A DNA stretch of 64,000 nt, from assembly GCF_000757885.1 (NCBI RefSeq), contig NZ_JQCR01000002.1, forward strand, positions 2,725,730 through 2,789,729, read 5' to 3'. Each line of letters opens with the position of its first letter. Position 1 is the stretch's first letter. This DNA is from Paenibacillus wynnii. Its GTDB lineage: Bacteria > Bacillota > Bacilli > Paenibacillales > Paenibacillaceae. Shown here piece by piece: positions 1 through 8,922 of this stretch. Both the position numbers and the translations under genes were made by a program. The notes below the pieces were generated by a model. It saw nothing but the letters and a program-made list of their open reading frames with translations, was not told where the DNA came from and searched no databases.

Positions 1-237
1 GGCGATGTAATGGGTATGCTGAGTTCCCGTCGCGGAAGAATCGAAGGTATGGATTCCCGTGGTGGAGCGCAAATTATCCGGTCTAAGGTGCCTCTTTCCG
101 AAATGTTCGGATACTCCACAACCCTCCGTTCTGGTACACAAGGACGCGGCGTATTCTCGATGGAACTCTCTCACTATGAAGAAGTTCCTAAATCCATTTC
201 GGATGAGATCGTTGCTAAGAACAAAGGCGGAGAATAA
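1..237 (+). CDS. fusA: Elongation factor G, C-terminal end (partial)
   Basis: The reading frame is open from the first base of the window and encodes the last 78 residues of the translocation GTPase EF-G, including the domain IV/V signatures '[10 protein letters not shown]', '[15 protein letters not shown]' and '[17 protein letters not shown]'. EF-G drives GTP-dependent translocation on the ribosome. The gene lies 108 bp upstream of tuf, the usual str-operon order (rpsL-rpsG-fusA-tuf). The start lies outside the window. The C-terminus looks normal. Confidence 0.97.
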   Translation, partial: GDVMGMLSSRRGRIEGMDSRGGAQIIRSKVPLSEMFGYSTTLRSGTQGRGVFSMELSHYEEVPKSISDEIVAKNKGGE

Positions 238-252
238 TATTTGTTTTGATTT

Positions 253-305
253 GCCGTCCGGGTATAACCACTAAGTCACCCTAGATTAAGCATACAACGG
301 ACGGC
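253..305 (+). other. Inverted repeat in the fusA-tuf spacer
   Basis: A perfect 8-bp inverted repeat (GCCGTCCG at 253-260 and CGGACGGC at 298-305) encloses 37 bases in the short fusA-tuf spacer. There is no U-tract, so it is not a simple terminator. It could be an mRNA processing or stability element that adjusts tuf levels relative to fusA. Its function is not visible from sequence. Confidence 0.4.
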
Positions 306-345
306 TCCAATATAAGGAACCCCACATTAAGGAGGAACTGTTCAA

Positions 346-1536
346 ATGGCAAAGGCAAAGTTTGAACGTAACAAACCGCACGTTAACATCGGTACTATTG
401 GTCACGTCGACCATGGTAAAACGACTCTGACTGCTGCAATCACAACTGTATTGTCCAAAAAATACGGTGGTGCTGCTGTAGCATTCGACCAAATCGACAA
501 AGCTCCTGAAGAGCGCGAGCGCGGTATCACTATTTCTACAGCTCACGTTGAATATGAAACTCCTAACCGTCACTACGCACACGTAGACTGCCCTGGTCAC
601 GCCGACTATGTTAAAAACATGATCACTGGCGCAGCGCAAATGGACGGAGCGATCCTGGTTGTATCCGCAGCTGACGGCCCTATGCCGCAAACTCGCGAGC
701 ACATCCTGTTGTCCCGCCAAGTAGGTGTTCCTTACATCGTTGTCTTCTTGAACAAATGCGACATGGTTGAAGACGAAGAGCTTTTGGAATTGGTTGAAAT
801 GGAAGTACGCGATTTGTTGAACGAATATGACTTCCCAGGTGACGATACTCCAATCATCCGTGGATCTGCTCGTGAAGCTCTTGCAAATCCTGAAGGCGAA
901 TATGCACAAAATATTATCGATATGTTCGAAACAATCGATACTTATATTCCGCTTCCAGAACGCGATACTGCTAAACCTTTCTTGATGCCTGTCGAAGATG
1001 TATTCTCCATCACTGGCCGCGGTACTGTGGCAACTGGTCGCGTAGAACGCGGAACAGTTAAAGTCGGAGAAGAAATCGAAATCGTTGGTATTCACGAAGA
1101 AACTAAGAAATCAGTAGTTACGGGCGTTGAAATGTTCCGTAAATTGCTTGATTCCGCTCAAGCTGGCGACAACATCGGCGCATTGCTGCGTGGTGTTGAC
1201 CGTACTATGATCGAGCGTGGACAAGTATTGGCTAAACCGAACTCCGTTAAGCCACACACTGAATTCACTGCACAAATCTACGTTCTGACTAAAGAAGAGG
1301 GCGGACGTCACAAACCATTCTTTACTGGTTACCGTCCACAGTTCTACTTCCGTACAACTGACGTAACTGGCATCATCAACTTGCCAGAAGGTACTGAAAT
1401 GGTTATGCCTGGTGACAACATCACTGTAACTGTTTCCCTGATCTCCCCTATCGCTATTGAAGAAGGAACTCGTTTCTCCATTCGTGAAGGCGGCCGTACA
1501 GTTGGAGCCGGTACTGTAGCATCTATCCAAAAATAA
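346..1536 (+). CDS. tuf: Elongation factor Tu
   Basis: This is full-length EF-Tu (396 aa), which delivers aminoacyl-tRNA to the ribosome as a GTP complex. The G1 motif [10 protein letters not shown]3 [21 protein letters not shown], written here in short as DCPGH, and G4 NKCD are all present in the N-terminal GTPase domain. Domains 2 and 3 (from about residue 205) carry the conserved [12 protein letters not shown] and GTVASI ending. A strong AAGGAGG lies 11 bases before the ATG. Two hairpins follow the stop, the second a rho-independent terminator, so the str operon ends here and does not run into the S10 operon. Confidence 0.99.
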   Translation: MAKAKFERNKPHVNIGTIGHVDHGKTTLTAAITTVLSKKYGGAAVAFDQIDKAPEERERGITISTAHVEYETPNRHYAHVDCPGHADYVKNMITGAAQMDGAILVVSAADGPMPQTREHILLSRQVGVPYIVVFLNKCDMVEDEELLELVEMEVRDLLNEYDFPGDDTPIIRGSAREALANPEGEYAQNIIDMFETIDTYIPLPERDTAKPFLMPVEDVFSITGRGTVATGRVERGTVKVGEEIEIVGIHEETKKSVVTGVEMFRKLLDSAQAGDNIGALLRGVDRTMIERGQVLAKPNSVKPHTEFTAQIYVLTKEEGGRHKPFFTGYRPQFYFRTTDVTGIINLPEGTEMVMPGDNITVTVSLISPIAIEEGTRFSIREGGRTVGAGTVASIQK

Positions 1537-1577
1537 TTTCAGTCTATCCTTAATGGATAGATACTGAAACTTTTAGA

Positions 1578-1614
1578 ACAGAGGGTCTTCTCACGAAGAT
1601 TCTCTGTTTTTTTA
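1578..1614 (+). terminator. Rho-independent terminator after tuf
   Basis: A 13-bp stem (1578-1590 with 1595-1607, including two G-U pairs) with the tetraloop TCAC is followed directly by eight T residues. A second, T-less hairpin built on TTCAGTCTATCC and GGATAGATACTGAA lies just upstream at about 1538-1570 and may protect the tuf mRNA 3' end. Confidence 0.9.
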
Positions 1615-1626
1615 TATTGATAACGC

Positions 1627-1666
1627 AAAAAGTCTGAGACTGGTATAATACCAGCTCAGACTTTTT
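1627..1666. terminator. Bidirectional terminator between tuf and the cupin gene
   Basis: AAAAAGTCTGAG pairs with CTCAGACTTTTT across an inner CTGG/CCAG stem, with one bulged A. The A-tract on one side and T-tract on the other make it a terminator in both directions. It closes the leftward V4R-DUF2249-cupin operon, whose last stop codon is ten bases away. Confidence 0.85.
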
Positions 1667-1675
1667 AATGATTGA

Positions 1676-2017
1676 CTACACTTCTTGAGCGTATATAGGA
1701 CTTGGTATTTTGCATAGAACAACATGCAGACTAGCAGGAGCATCACCGCTGTTACTATAGGCAAAGGCTTCTTCACCACCAATGTGGATCGTTTCTCCTT
1801 TCATCAGGGGAGTGTCTTCTCCATCAACAGTCATCGTTCCGTTCCCTTCAAGTCCCAAAATATATACATCAGTTCCAGGGTGTTTATGAGTAGGTAAGGT
1901 TTGACCGGGCATAAAGTTCAAGATAAATACAACACTCTCACCTTTTTGAAACAATATTTTTTTCGTAAAGCGTTCCTCTTGATATTGTACAGCTACTACT
2001 AGTTGTTTCTTTTCCAT
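1676..2017 (-). CDS. Small cupin-domain protein
   Basis: This 113-aa protein has the single-domain cupin pattern: GQTLPTHKHPGTDVYIL (motif 1, with the HxH pair) and a second strand region GETIHIGGEEAFAY. The usual glutamate of motif 1 and histidine of motif 2 are not obvious, so metal binding may be altered and no enzymatic activity is claimed. A GAGGAGG lies 8 bases before the ATG. It is the last gene of a leftward three-gene unit with the DUF2249-like and V4R proteins. Small cupins in such settings often respond to redox or NO stress, but that role here is inference from the neighbouring Fnr-like regulator. Confidence 0.8.
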   Translation of the reverse strand: MEKKQLVVAVQYQEERFTKKILFQKGESVVFILNFMPGQTLPTHKHPGTDVYILGLEGNGTMTVDGEDTPLMKGETIHIGGEEAFAYSNSGDAPASLHVVLCKIPSPIYAQEV

Positions 2018-2050
2018 GATAAAATTCCTCCTCGATTTTGGGTGTTCTAA

Positions 2051-2296
2051 TTACATCTTTACACACATTAAACGGAAATGATTGTCCTCCAGCTGATTGA
2101 TTATGGATGAGATTCCAAGAGATTCAAGCGCTGCAACAAGCGGTTCTGCCCGATGAGGTAAATGAATTTCGATTACAGTGCCTTGCTTCGCTTCACTTAC
2201 AAACTGCATGAGCTCCTGCTTAGGGTGTTCTCCCCTCAAGACGCTTTCACGCAAATCCAGAATGGCAACGTCACCTTTATAATTTACGTCTAACAC
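2051..2296 (-). CDS. DUF2249-like small protein
   Basis: The product is 81 aa with the layout of DUF2249: LDVNYKG at the start, LDLRES, an acidic helix, and the ending HLPHRAEPLVAALESLGI followed by a beta strand. I chose the GTG at 2296 because AGGAGGT (2302-2308) sits five bases upstream and it does not overlap the preceding gene. A longer ATG start at 2350 would overlap the V4R gene by 32 bases and has no RBS. DUF2249 proteins commonly sit beside NO-detoxification and denitrification genes in Fnr/Dnr regulons (family knowledge); the function here is unknown. The family call is by motif memory. Confidence 0.7.
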   Translation of the reverse strand: MLDVNYKGDVAILDLRESVLRGEHPKQELMQFVSEAKQGTVIEIHLPHRAEPLVAALESLGISSIINQLEDNHFRLMCVKM

Positions 2297-2318
2297 TTCA
2301 TACCTCCTGTGAAAAGAC

Positions 2319-2765
2319 TTAGAGTCTGACTTCATACTCACAATGCTCATGCCCCGTTACATTACACTTTATTTCCTTTACAGAAACCTTCTTATTCAGA
2401 ATCTTGCATAATGCACCTTCCAGCATAGCGCCTTCTAAATCACAAATCATTTTTTCCTCTAGAAGGGGAAGTCCTATACAAAAGCAATCCTCTACAGCAA
2501 TATTTATTCTACGCTCATCTTGATAAACGATACGTGGAATGCCAATTTTCAACCGCTCAAATAATTGCAATAAATCATCGATTGACTCAACGGGCAAGTT
2601 CTCGCCAATCTTTCGGCCAATGGTTACGGTCGTTCCTTTACCACCTAATGGTAAACCCTGACTCATACCGATTAGCCTGATCGTGCGGAATAACTCTAGC
2701 GGAACGGTATCGCCAAGGATCTTCCTATTCATTTTTTTCATATCTTCAAAAGAATAAGATAGCAT
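2319..2765 (-). CDS. V4R-domain (4-vinyl reductase-like) protein
   Basis: This 148-aa protein ends in a V4R domain: a glycine-rich 'EGALCKILNKKVSVKE' helix followed by C-N-V-T-G-H-E-H-C-E-Y-E-V at residues ~133-146. That spaced Cys/His pattern is typical of V4R domains that bind small molecules, heme or hydrocarbons. It is the first gene of the leftward unit; the 172-bp divergent region upstream carries two perfect Fnr/Crp-type palindromes, so expression is probably oxygen- or NO-responsive. A stand-alone V4R protein is a ligand sensor or carrier by inference; no reductase activity is claimed. Confidence 0.75.
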   Translation of the reverse strand: MLSYSFEDMKKMNRKILGDTVPLELFRTIRLIGMSQGLPLGGKGTTVTIGRKIGENLPVESIDDLLQLFERLKIGIPRIVYQDERRINIAVEDCFCIGLPLLEEKMICDLEGAMLEGALCKILNKKVSVKEIKCNVTGHEHCEYEVRL

Positions 2766-2830
2766 ATGTTCATCCCTCTCTTACTACATCTTCTATATAC
2801 GTATTGTGACATAGAGGGGAGACGATAACC

Positions 2831-2844
2831 TTGATATAGATCAA
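2831..2844. promoter_or_regulatory. Perfect FNR box (TTGAT-N4-ATCAA)
   Basis: TTGATATAGATCAA is an exact match to the enterobacterial FNR consensus TTGATNNNNATCAA. It sits between divergent genes, centred about 72 bp upstream of the V4R start and 100 bp upstream of the Fnr-like start. The adjacent regulator has E-x-x-S-R in its recognition helix, which reads exactly this half-site in FNR. A weak CACAAT on the minus strand at 2803-2808 would place the box near -41.5 for the leftward operon (class II activation geometry). Confidence 0.8.
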
Positions 2845-2860
2845 GTAATAATAATTTACT

Positions 2861-2878
2861 TTGTGATGGTGATCACAA
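2861..2878. promoter_or_regulatory. Perfect Crp/Bacillus-Fnr-type palindrome (TTGTGAT-N4-ATCACAA)
   Basis: TTGTGAT and ATCACAA are perfect inverted halves around GGTG. This matches the TGTGA-N6-TCACA consensus of Crp and of the Bacillus Fnr box. It is 32 bp (centre to centre, about three helical turns) from the TTGAT-type box. A TAGTAT or TATAAG -10-like element at 2905-2913 would put this site near -47 to -50 for the rightward regulator gene. Confidence 0.75.
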
Positions 2879-2937
2879 GGAGCTGGGACATTCATTGATA
2901 AGGTTAGTATAAGTATCAGTTAGAAAGGGGCGGTGGT

Positions 2938-3636
2938 ATGGGTTGTTCCAGTTGTTGCGATTCAGCATCCTGTGTCCGTCGTGTACCTGTGTTTAATGGA
3001 CTTTCCGATGTTGAAATCAATCAAATTGAAGGCCTTGTAGATTCAAGACCTTATGATAAAGGGGCTTTTGTTTTTAGAGAAGGGGAGAGATCAGACTCAT
3101 TATTTGTAGTGAATGAGGGTCTGATTAAGCTCACACAGAGTAGTCGCGACGGTAAGGAGCATATATTGAAGTTTCTTTTCCCGGGGGACTACTTTGGACA
3201 GTTCGCGTTACTCCAAAACAAACAAAACTATGTGAATGCAGAGATTATTGAAAGCAGCACGGTGTGCCTTATACATCGCAAGGACTTTATCCCATTATTA
3301 GAAAACAACACAACTCTGGCTTATAACTTCCTATTATCCATGAGTGAACAGCTTCATCATGCTGAGGATTGGGCCGCAGCCCTTCATATGCTGGAGGTCG
3401 ATAAACGTTTGGCTAAGATTCTACTGTATTTTCATTCTAAGGATACACTAAATAGCAAGGTGAACTTGCCGGCTTCCAAAAAAGAGATAGCAGCAATGAT
3501 TGGGACAACCGCTGAAACGCTTAGCCGTAAGTTGAATCAATTCGAAGAGCTTAATCTCATTAAAGTTAGCAGAAGAGTTATCCACATCCTTGAGTTGGAG
3601 GATCTGCAGCATTTAGCTGGTACAAATCGCAGTTAA
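2938..3636 (+). CDS. Crp/Fnr-family regulator with N-terminal Cys cluster
   Basis: The 232-aa product has an N-terminal cysteine cluster (C3, C6, C7, C12), a cyclic-nucleotide-binding fold at ~16-140 (KFLFPGDYFGQFALL) and a C-terminal winged helix at ~160-225. With C110, the cysteines could bind a 4Fe-4S cluster as in E. coli FNR; Bacillus Fnr instead carries its cysteines at the C-terminus. The recognition helix TTAETLSRKLNQ has the FNR E-x-x-S-R signature. The gene is divergent from the V4R operon with two matching palindromes in between, so autoregulation and control of the neighbour are likely. RBS is GAAAGGGG. Oxygen or NO sensing is inferred. Confidence 0.88.
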   Translation: MGCSSCCDSASCVRRVPVFNGLSDVEINQIEGLVDSRPYDKGAFVFREGERSDSLFVVNEGLIKLTQSSRDGKEHILKFLFPGDYFGQFALLQNKQNYVNAEIIESSTVCLIHRKDFIPLLENNTTLAYNFLLSMSEQLHHAEDWAAALHMLEVDKRLAKILLYFHSKDTLNSKVNLPASKKEIAAMIGTTAETLSRKLNQFEELNLIKVSRRVIHILELEDLQHLAGTNRS

Positions 3637-3639
3637 GTT

Positions 3640-3677
3640 AACCGTTTCATTCTCTCATGAATGAGGCGGTTTTTTTC
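3640..3677 (+). terminator. Terminator after the Fnr-like gene
   Basis: A 13-bp stem (3640-3652 with 3659-3671, two G-U pairs), six-base loop and a following T-tract end the regulator transcript four bases after its stop codon. Confidence 0.88.
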
Positions 3678-3841
3678 TGTGGAGATTATTCTAAAAATTT
3701 ATTTAAAAATTGTAGCAAAGATATTCATACTAGATTCATATATACCGATGATAACTATAATTATCTTAATTTCCGTCATTATTCGACAAAAGACAATATC
3801 CCTTGCTTATATAACATATTTGGAGAAAAGAGAGTGGTACT

Positions 3842-5191
3842 ATGGAAAAATGTCCGTTTGCATTTATGCACGCTTTAGTTCCACAGAAAAAAGATATGAA
3901 TTCTCCCGCCGCTCCCAATATGGATTCTAACGCACACTCCTTCATTACCGGTTCTTCTTTTCACGCTCTTGAGGGTCATGAAGAGTTAAATGAACAAATG
4001 AAGATGATTGCTCTTACTGAGGAAGATTTAGGCCTGCTGCGTGAGATGAAGCCGTCGGTGGAACGTAACATTGAGTATATTATTAATCAATTTTACAACT
4101 CGGTGTTGGGTGTGGAGAAGCTGGAAGAGATAATCATTGAACACAGTAGTATAGACCGTCTTAAAAAGACACTGCGTGATCATATTATTGAGATCTTTGA
4201 CGGCAAGGTAGATCAAGCATATATAGCTAAGCGCTTGGTTATAGCAAGGATTCATAAAAAGGTAGGACTTGAACCGAAATGGTATTTGTCCGCTTTTCAG
4301 AATTTACAGAATGTTTTTATTCAAGTTATTTATAATGAGACGAATATTGAAATGGATCGACTGAAAGTAGTACAAACGGTAACCAAGCTCCTTAATCTGG
4401 AACAGCAGCTTGTTTTGGAAGCCTACGAGAAAGAAAACATACGTGAGAAGGAAGAGCAGTACGAAATCGTAAAAAATGAGCTGAAACAGAAAATAGCTGA
4501 GTTTAGCGGTGAACTCATTGATCTGAGCATCGATACTAATGCCGCTGTTGAGCAGCTGGTGGCGAGCAGTAATGAGGTGAATACATCTTTCCAACGAACC
4601 GCCTCCTCCGCTCTGGAGTCACAGGAGATGGCTAGAGATGGACGTGATCAGCTAACTGATCTTAGCGGACAGATTAATCGTATTTTTGAGAGTACAAATG
4701 AGATGGAACTTTCAATAGAAGAATTAAGCAGGTCCTCTAAACAAATACAAAAGATAGTAAGTGCTGTACAAGAGATAGCAGACCAGACTAAAATCCTCTC
4801 TTTAAATGCTACTATAGAGGCTGCCAGGGCAGGAGAGCATGGAAGGGGATTCACGGTAGTAGCTCAAGAGGTCAGTCGATTAGCGGAAGAAACCAAGAGC
4901 ACTGTAATTCTAATTGGTGAATTAACAAATAAATCCGGTAAGTTGACATCACAGGTAGTAAATGAAATTCGAACGGTTCAGGAACTTACTAAGAGCGGTA
5001 AATTTCAATCGGTGGAGACTAGCCGGTTATTCTCCGATATTGTGGACTCTATGAAGAGCAGTACTCATGAGATTGTTACTGTGGAGGAAGAGATCAAACT
5101 ACTGATTCATACTATAGAAGGAATAGGATCTTCTACTGCGCAGACAGCAGCTTCAGCGGAGTATTTTAAGTCAGCGACAGCGAGTTTATAA
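3842..5191 (+). CDS. hemAT: HemAT-like globin-coupled chemoreceptor
   Basis: This soluble 449-aa receptor has an N-terminal globin sensor (about 45-205) and a C-terminal methyl-accepting domain. The globin shows the HemAT signatures [15 protein letters not shown] and [17 protein letters not shown], with proximal histidine H138. The MCP hairpin tip [21 protein letters not shown] lies at ~311-331, here split by its family mark E-A-A-R-A-G. There are no membrane segments, as in B. subtilis HemAT, which binds O2 at heme and signals through CheA/CheW to give aerotaxis. The first ATG gives ~45 extra residues; ATGs at 3866, 3896 and 3923 are alternatives. Its place next to the Fnr-like module suggests joint gas sensing. 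Confidence 0.93.
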   Translation: MEKCPFAFMHALVPQKKDMNSPAAPNMDSNAHSFITGSSFHALEGHEELNEQMKMIALTEEDLGLLREMKPSVERNIEYIINQFYNSVLGVEKLEEIIIEHSSIDRLKKTLRDHIIEIFDGKVDQAYIAKRLVIARIHKKVGLEPKWYLSAFQNLQNVFIQVIYNETNIEMDRLKVVQTVTKLLNLEQQLVLEAYEKENIREKEEQYEIVKNELKQKIAEFSGELIDLSIDTNAAVEQLVASSNEVNTSFQRTASSALESQEMARDGRDQLTDLSGQINRIFESTNEMELSIEELSRSSKQIQKIVSAVQEIADQTKILSLNATIEAARAGEHGRGFTVVAQEVSRLAEETKSTVILIGELTNKSGKLTSQVVNEIRTVQELTKSGKFQSVETSRLFSDIVDSMKSSTHEIVTVEEEIKLLIHTIEGIGSSTAQTAASAEYFKSATASL

Positions 5192-5208
5192 CACTATATC
5201 TGCAATGA

Positions 5209-5242
5209 AAAACAACGCATGAAAAAAAATATGCGTTGTTTT
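5209..5242. terminator. Terminator between hemAT and rpsJ
   Basis: AAAACAACGCAT (5209-5220) pairs perfectly with ATGCGTTGTTTT (5231-5242) around an A-rich loop, giving a T-tract on either strand. It separates hemAT from the S10 operon promoter. Confidence 0.8.
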
Positions 5243-5251
5243 AATTAGCTC

Positions 5252-5280
5252 TTGCAATAGTGCCCAATATTATATATAAT
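5252..5280 (+). promoter_or_regulatory. SigA-type promoter of the S10-spc-alpha operon
   Basis: TTGCAA (-35, 5252-5257) and TATAAT (-10, 5275-5280) are separated by 17 bases, the ideal vegetative spacing, immediately downstream of a terminator. No comparably good promoter is seen before rplQ. Confidence 0.85.
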
Positions 5281-5726
<446 letters not shown>

Positions 5727-5768
5727 TTCTTCTATTAAAGAACTAGGAAAAGAAAAGAGGTGTCAACA

Positions 5769-6392
5769 TTGAAAGGTATCTTAGGAAAAAAACTCGGAAT
5801 GACTCAAGTCTTTACTCCAGAAGGTAACGTGATCGCGGTTTCTGTTATCGAAGCTGGCCCTTGTGTCATTCTGCAAAAGAAAGACCTGAATATCGACGGA
5901 TATGAAGCAGTGCAATTGGGCTTTTCTGATAAAAAAGAAAGTCGCTCCAATAAGCCTGAACAAGGTCACGCCAAAAAGGCAAATGCAACACCTAAGCGCT
6001 ACGTTCGAGAAATTCGCGGTATTGACCTCGGGTCATTCGAGGTTGGACAAGTGCTGAAGGCTGATGTCTTCACTGAAGGCGAATTTGTTGACGTAACTGG
6101 TACATCAAAGGGTAAAGGCTTCCAAGGCGTTATCAAACGTTGGGGACAAAGCCGCGGACCAATGGCACACGGATCGCGTTACCACAGAAGACCGGGTTCC
6201 ATGGGCTCCATTCAAGCTAACCGTGTACCTAAGGGCAAACGCCTTCCAGGACATATGGGTCACACTACCATAACGGTTCAAAAGCTTGAAATTATCAAAG
6301 TAGATGTAGAACGTAATGTATTGCTGGTTAAAGGCGCTATTCCAGGTCCTAAAAACAGCTTTGTGAAAGTTAAACAAACCGTTAAGAAATAG
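5769..6392 (+). CDS. rplC: 50S ribosomal protein L3
   Basis: The product is a 207-aa L3, starting [15 protein letters not shown]; the conserved central loop [19 protein letters not shown] reaches the peptidyl transferase centre. I use the TTG at 5769 because AGAGGTG lies seven bases upstream and the N-terminus then matches the family. A GTG at 5760 would sit inside the RBS. Confidence 0.95.
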   Translation: MKGILGKKLGMTQVFTPEGNVIAVSVIEAGPCVILQKKDLNIDGYEAVQLGFSDKKESRSNKPEQGHAKKANATPKRYVREIRGIDLGSFEVGQVLKADVFTEGEFVDVTGTSKGKGFQGVIKRWGQSRGPMAHGSRYHRRPGSMGSIQANRVPKGKRLPGHMGHTTITVQKLEIIKVDVERNVLLVKGAIPGPKNSFVKVKQTVKK

Positions 6393-6414
6393 TCAAAGAA
6401 AGGAGGAACATGAA

Positions 6415-7038
6415 ATGCCAAAAGTAACACTTTTTAATATGAGTGGTGCCGAAGTAGGCGAAGTTGAACTGAGTGATACAGTATTCGGTATTGAACCGAA
6501 TGTACACGTTTTGCATGAAGCTGCACTTATGCAAAGAGCTTCCCTTCGTCGCGGTACACATAAAGTAAAAGGACGTTCTGAAGTACGTGGCGGCGGACGT
6601 AAGCCTTGGAAACAAAAAGGTACAGGTCGTGCTCGTCAAGGCTCCATTCGTTCTCCACAATGGAAAGGCGGCGGCGTTGTCTTCGGACCAACACCACGCA
6701 GTTATTCCTGGAAATTGCCTAAGAAGGTTCGTCGTTTGGCCATCAAATCCGCTTTGTCCTCAAAAGTTATTGCTAATGAGATCATCGTATTGGATAGCTT
6801 GACAATGAATGCTCCGAAGACGAAAGAATTCGCGGCAATCTTGAGCAACTTGAAAGTTGATCGTAAAGCGTTGATCGTAGCTATTGGTTATGATGATAAC
6901 GTAGCACTTTCCGCACGTAACATCCCTGGGGTGAAATTCGTAGCGGCTGAAGGCATTAATGTTCTTGACGTACTGACGTACGACAAACTGATCATCACCA
7001 AGGAAGCAGTTCTGAAGGTAGAGGAGGTGTTCGCGTAA
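6415..7038 (+). CDS. rplD: 50S ribosomal protein L4
   Basis: L4 (207 aa) binds 23S rRNA domain I and lines the exit tunnel with its extended loop, seen here as [27 protein letters not shown] precedes the ATG. The stop overlaps the rplW start by one base (TAATG), implying translational coupling. In E. coli L4 autoregulates this operon; no such structure was identified here. Confidence 0.98.
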   Translation: MPKVTLFNMSGAEVGEVELSDTVFGIEPNVHVLHEAALMQRASLRRGTHKVKGRSEVRGGGRKPWKQKGTGRARQGSIRSPQWKGGGVVFGPTPRSYSWKLPKKVRRLAIKSALSSKVIANEIIVLDSLTMNAPKTKEFAAILSNLKVDRKALIVAIGYDDNVALSARNIPGVKFVAAEGINVLDVLTYDKLIITKEAVLKVEEVFA

Positions 7039-7331
7039 TGAAAGATCCTCGTGATATTATCAAGCGTCCGGTTATTACGGAACGCACATCCGAATACATG
7101 AGCGAAATGAAATACGCTTTTGAAGTGGATATTCGTGCTAACAAGACCGAAATCAAAAAAGCTGTTGAGGCTATCTTTAAAGTTAAAGTTACCAATGTGA
7201 ACACAATGCGTGTACCTGGCAAATTGAAACGTTATGGTAAATATTCCGGTTATACTCCGGAGTGGAAGAAAGCCATCGTTAAACTTAGTCCAGACAGTAA
7301 GCCGCTTGAGTTTTTTGAAGCGGTAGAATAA
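7038..7331 (+). CDS. rplW: 50S ribosomal protein L23
   Basis: L23 (97 aa) starts [15 protein letters not shown], the standard family N-terminus. It sits at the tunnel exit, where trigger factor and SRP dock. It is translationally coupled to rplD and followed 27 bases later by rplB. Confidence 0.97.
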   Translation: MKDPRDIIKRPVITERTSEYMSEMKYAFEVDIRANKTEIKKAVEAIFKVKVTNVNTMRVPGKLKRYGKYSGYTPEWKKAIVKLSPDSKPLEFFEAVE

Positions 7332-7358
7332 AACTCTGTGAAGTAAGGAGGGAATACA

Positions 7359-8189
7359 GTGCCAATCAAAAAGTACAAACCGACATCTCCGGCCAGACGT
7401 AACATGTCCGTGTCTACGTTTGAAGAAATCACCACCAACCAGCCTGAGAAATCGTTGCTATCACCGCTGTTCAAACATGCGGGACGTAACAACCAAGGTA
7501 AAATTACGGTTCGTCACCACGGCGGCGGACACAAACGTAAATACCGTATCATCGATTTCAAGCGGACTAAAGACGGCATACCAGGTAGCGTTGCTACGAT
7601 CGAGTATGACCCGAACCGCACATCCAATATTGCTTTGATCCACTATGCTGATGGAGAGAAACGTTACATTATCGCTCCTAAAGGCCTTAAAGTTGGGGAT
7701 AAGATTGAGTCTGGTCCTGCGTCCGACATCAAAATTGGTAACAGTCTTCCACTGGCTAACATTCCAGTTGGTACAGTTATCCACAATATTGAGTTGAAAC
7801 CAGGAAAAGGCGGACAACTTGTTCGTGCAGCTGGTACAGAAGCTCAATTGCTTGGTAAAGAAGAAAAATACGTTTCCGTTCGTTTGACTTCCGGTGAGGT
7901 TCGTAGAATCTTGAGCGTATGTCGTGCAACAATCGGTTCCGTAGGTAACGAAGATCACGAGTTGATCAAGATTGGTAAAGCTGGACGTAATCGCTGGCTT
8001 GGCAATCGTCCTCAAGTTCGCGGCGTAGTTATGAACCCGAACGATCACCCACACGGTGGTGGTGAAGGACGCGCTCCAATCGGTCGTAAATCACCAATGT
8101 CTCCTTGGGGCAAACCAACCCTTGGCTACAAAACACGTAAGAAAAACAAAGCTTCTGATAAATACATCGTTCGTCGTCGCACAAAATAA
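7359..8189 (+). CDS. rplB: 50S ribosomal protein L2
   Basis: L2 (276 aa) starts at a GTG with AAGGAGG upstream. The SH3-like and OB folds end in [20 protein letters not shown], whose histidine and glycines lie near the peptidyl transferase centre. Length and ending are typical. Confidence 0.98.
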   Translation: MPIKKYKPTSPARRNMSVSTFEEITTNQPEKSLLSPLFKHAGRNNQGKITVRHHGGGHKRKYRIIDFKRTKDGIPGSVATIEYDPNRTSNIALIHYADGEKRYIIAPKGLKVGDKIESGPASDIKIGNSLPLANIPVGTVIHNIELKPGKGGQLVRAAGTEAQLLGKEEKYVSVRLTSGEVRRILSVCRATIGSVGNEDHELIKIGKAGRNRWLGNRPQVRGVVMNPNDHPHGGGEGRAPIGRKSPMSPWGKPTLGYKTRKKNKASDKYIVRRRTK

Positions 8190-8224
8190 GACGCTTCTAG
8201 CAAGTAGTAATAGCCCGAAGCGTC
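8190..8224 (+). other. Intercistronic hairpin, rplB-rpsS
   Basis: GACGCTTC (8190-8197) and GAAGCGTC (8217-8224) form a perfect 8-bp stem right after the rplB stop. There is no T-tract, so it is more likely an RNA processing or stability element than a terminator. Confidence 0.45.
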
Positions 8225-8264
8225 GATTCGCGGCTTGAACAGTTGATGAAGGGAGGATACACAC

Positions 8265-8543
8265 ATGGGTCGCAGTTTAAAAAAGGGACCATTTATCGAT
8301 GGTTACCTGCTGAAAAAAGTTGAAGAACTGAACGAGGCTGAGAAAAAGGTTGTTGTGAAAACCTGGTCACGTCGATCAACTATTTTCCCTCAGTTTATCG
8401 GACATACGTTTGGTGTATATGATGGCCGCAAACACGTGCCTGTATACGTAACGGAAGATATGGTGGGTCACAAGTTGGGCGAGTTCGCTCCAACGCGTAC
8501 TTACAAAGGCCACGCGGGTGACGATAAGAAAACAAGAAGATAA
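8265..8543 (+). CDS. rpsS: 30S ribosomal protein S19
   Basis: S19 (92 aa) starts [12 protein letters not shown] and contains [16 protein letters not shown], the conserved C-terminal signature. It forms a dimer with S13 in the 30S head and contacts the decoding region. RBS GGGAGG is nine bases before the ATG. Confidence 0.98.
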   Translation: MGRSLKKGPFIDGYLLKKVEELNEAEKKVVVKTWSRRSTIFPQFIGHTFGVYDGRKHVPVYVTEDMVGHKLGEFAPTRTYKGHAGDDKKTRR

Positions 8544-8576
8544 TTAAAAGGTCTTCGTTTGAGAGGAGGGAAAACA

Positions 8577-8909
8577 ATGGAAGCAAAAGCACATGCAAGA
8601 TCGGTGCGGATTTCCGCTCGTAAAGCGAAACTGGTTATTGACTTGATTCGCGGAAAGCAAGTGGGGGAAGCAATTGCAATTCTTCGCCACACTCCGAAAT
8701 CCGCTTCGCCGGTTGTTGAGAAATTGCTTAATTCAGCGATTGCGAATGCTGAGCATAACTATTCTCTGGACGTGAACAGCTTGTTCGTTAGCGAAGTTTT
8801 CGTTAACCAAGGTCCAACAATGAAACGTTTCCGTCCACGCGCGATGGGTCGTGCAAGCCGGATTAATAAACGTACTAGCCACATTACATTAGTGGTATCT
8901 GAGAAATAA
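8577..8909 (+). CDS. rplV: 50S ribosomal protein L22
   Basis: L22 (110 aa) starts [16 protein letters not shown] and ends with the beta-hairpin region [18 protein letters not shown] that lines the exit tunnel and is the usual site of macrolide-resistance changes. The start at 8577 follows GAGGAGG by seven bases; the longer frame from 8559 starts before the RBS. Confidence 0.97.
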   Translation: MEAKAHARSVRISARKAKLVIDLIRGKQVGEAIAILRHTPKSASPVVEKLLNSAIANAEHNYSLDVNSLFVSEVFVNQGPTMKRFRPRAMGRASRINKRTSHITLVVSEK

Positions 8910-8922
8910 GGAGGGATAACAC

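Noticed and set aside
286..1530. Long open frames opposite tuf (269 and 139 codons)
   Set aside because: They are mirror frames of a highly biased gene, rich in Cys/Phe/Ser, without RBS or family resemblance. The same applies to minus-strand frames across the ribosomal operon, including the 358-codon frame at 10960-12036.
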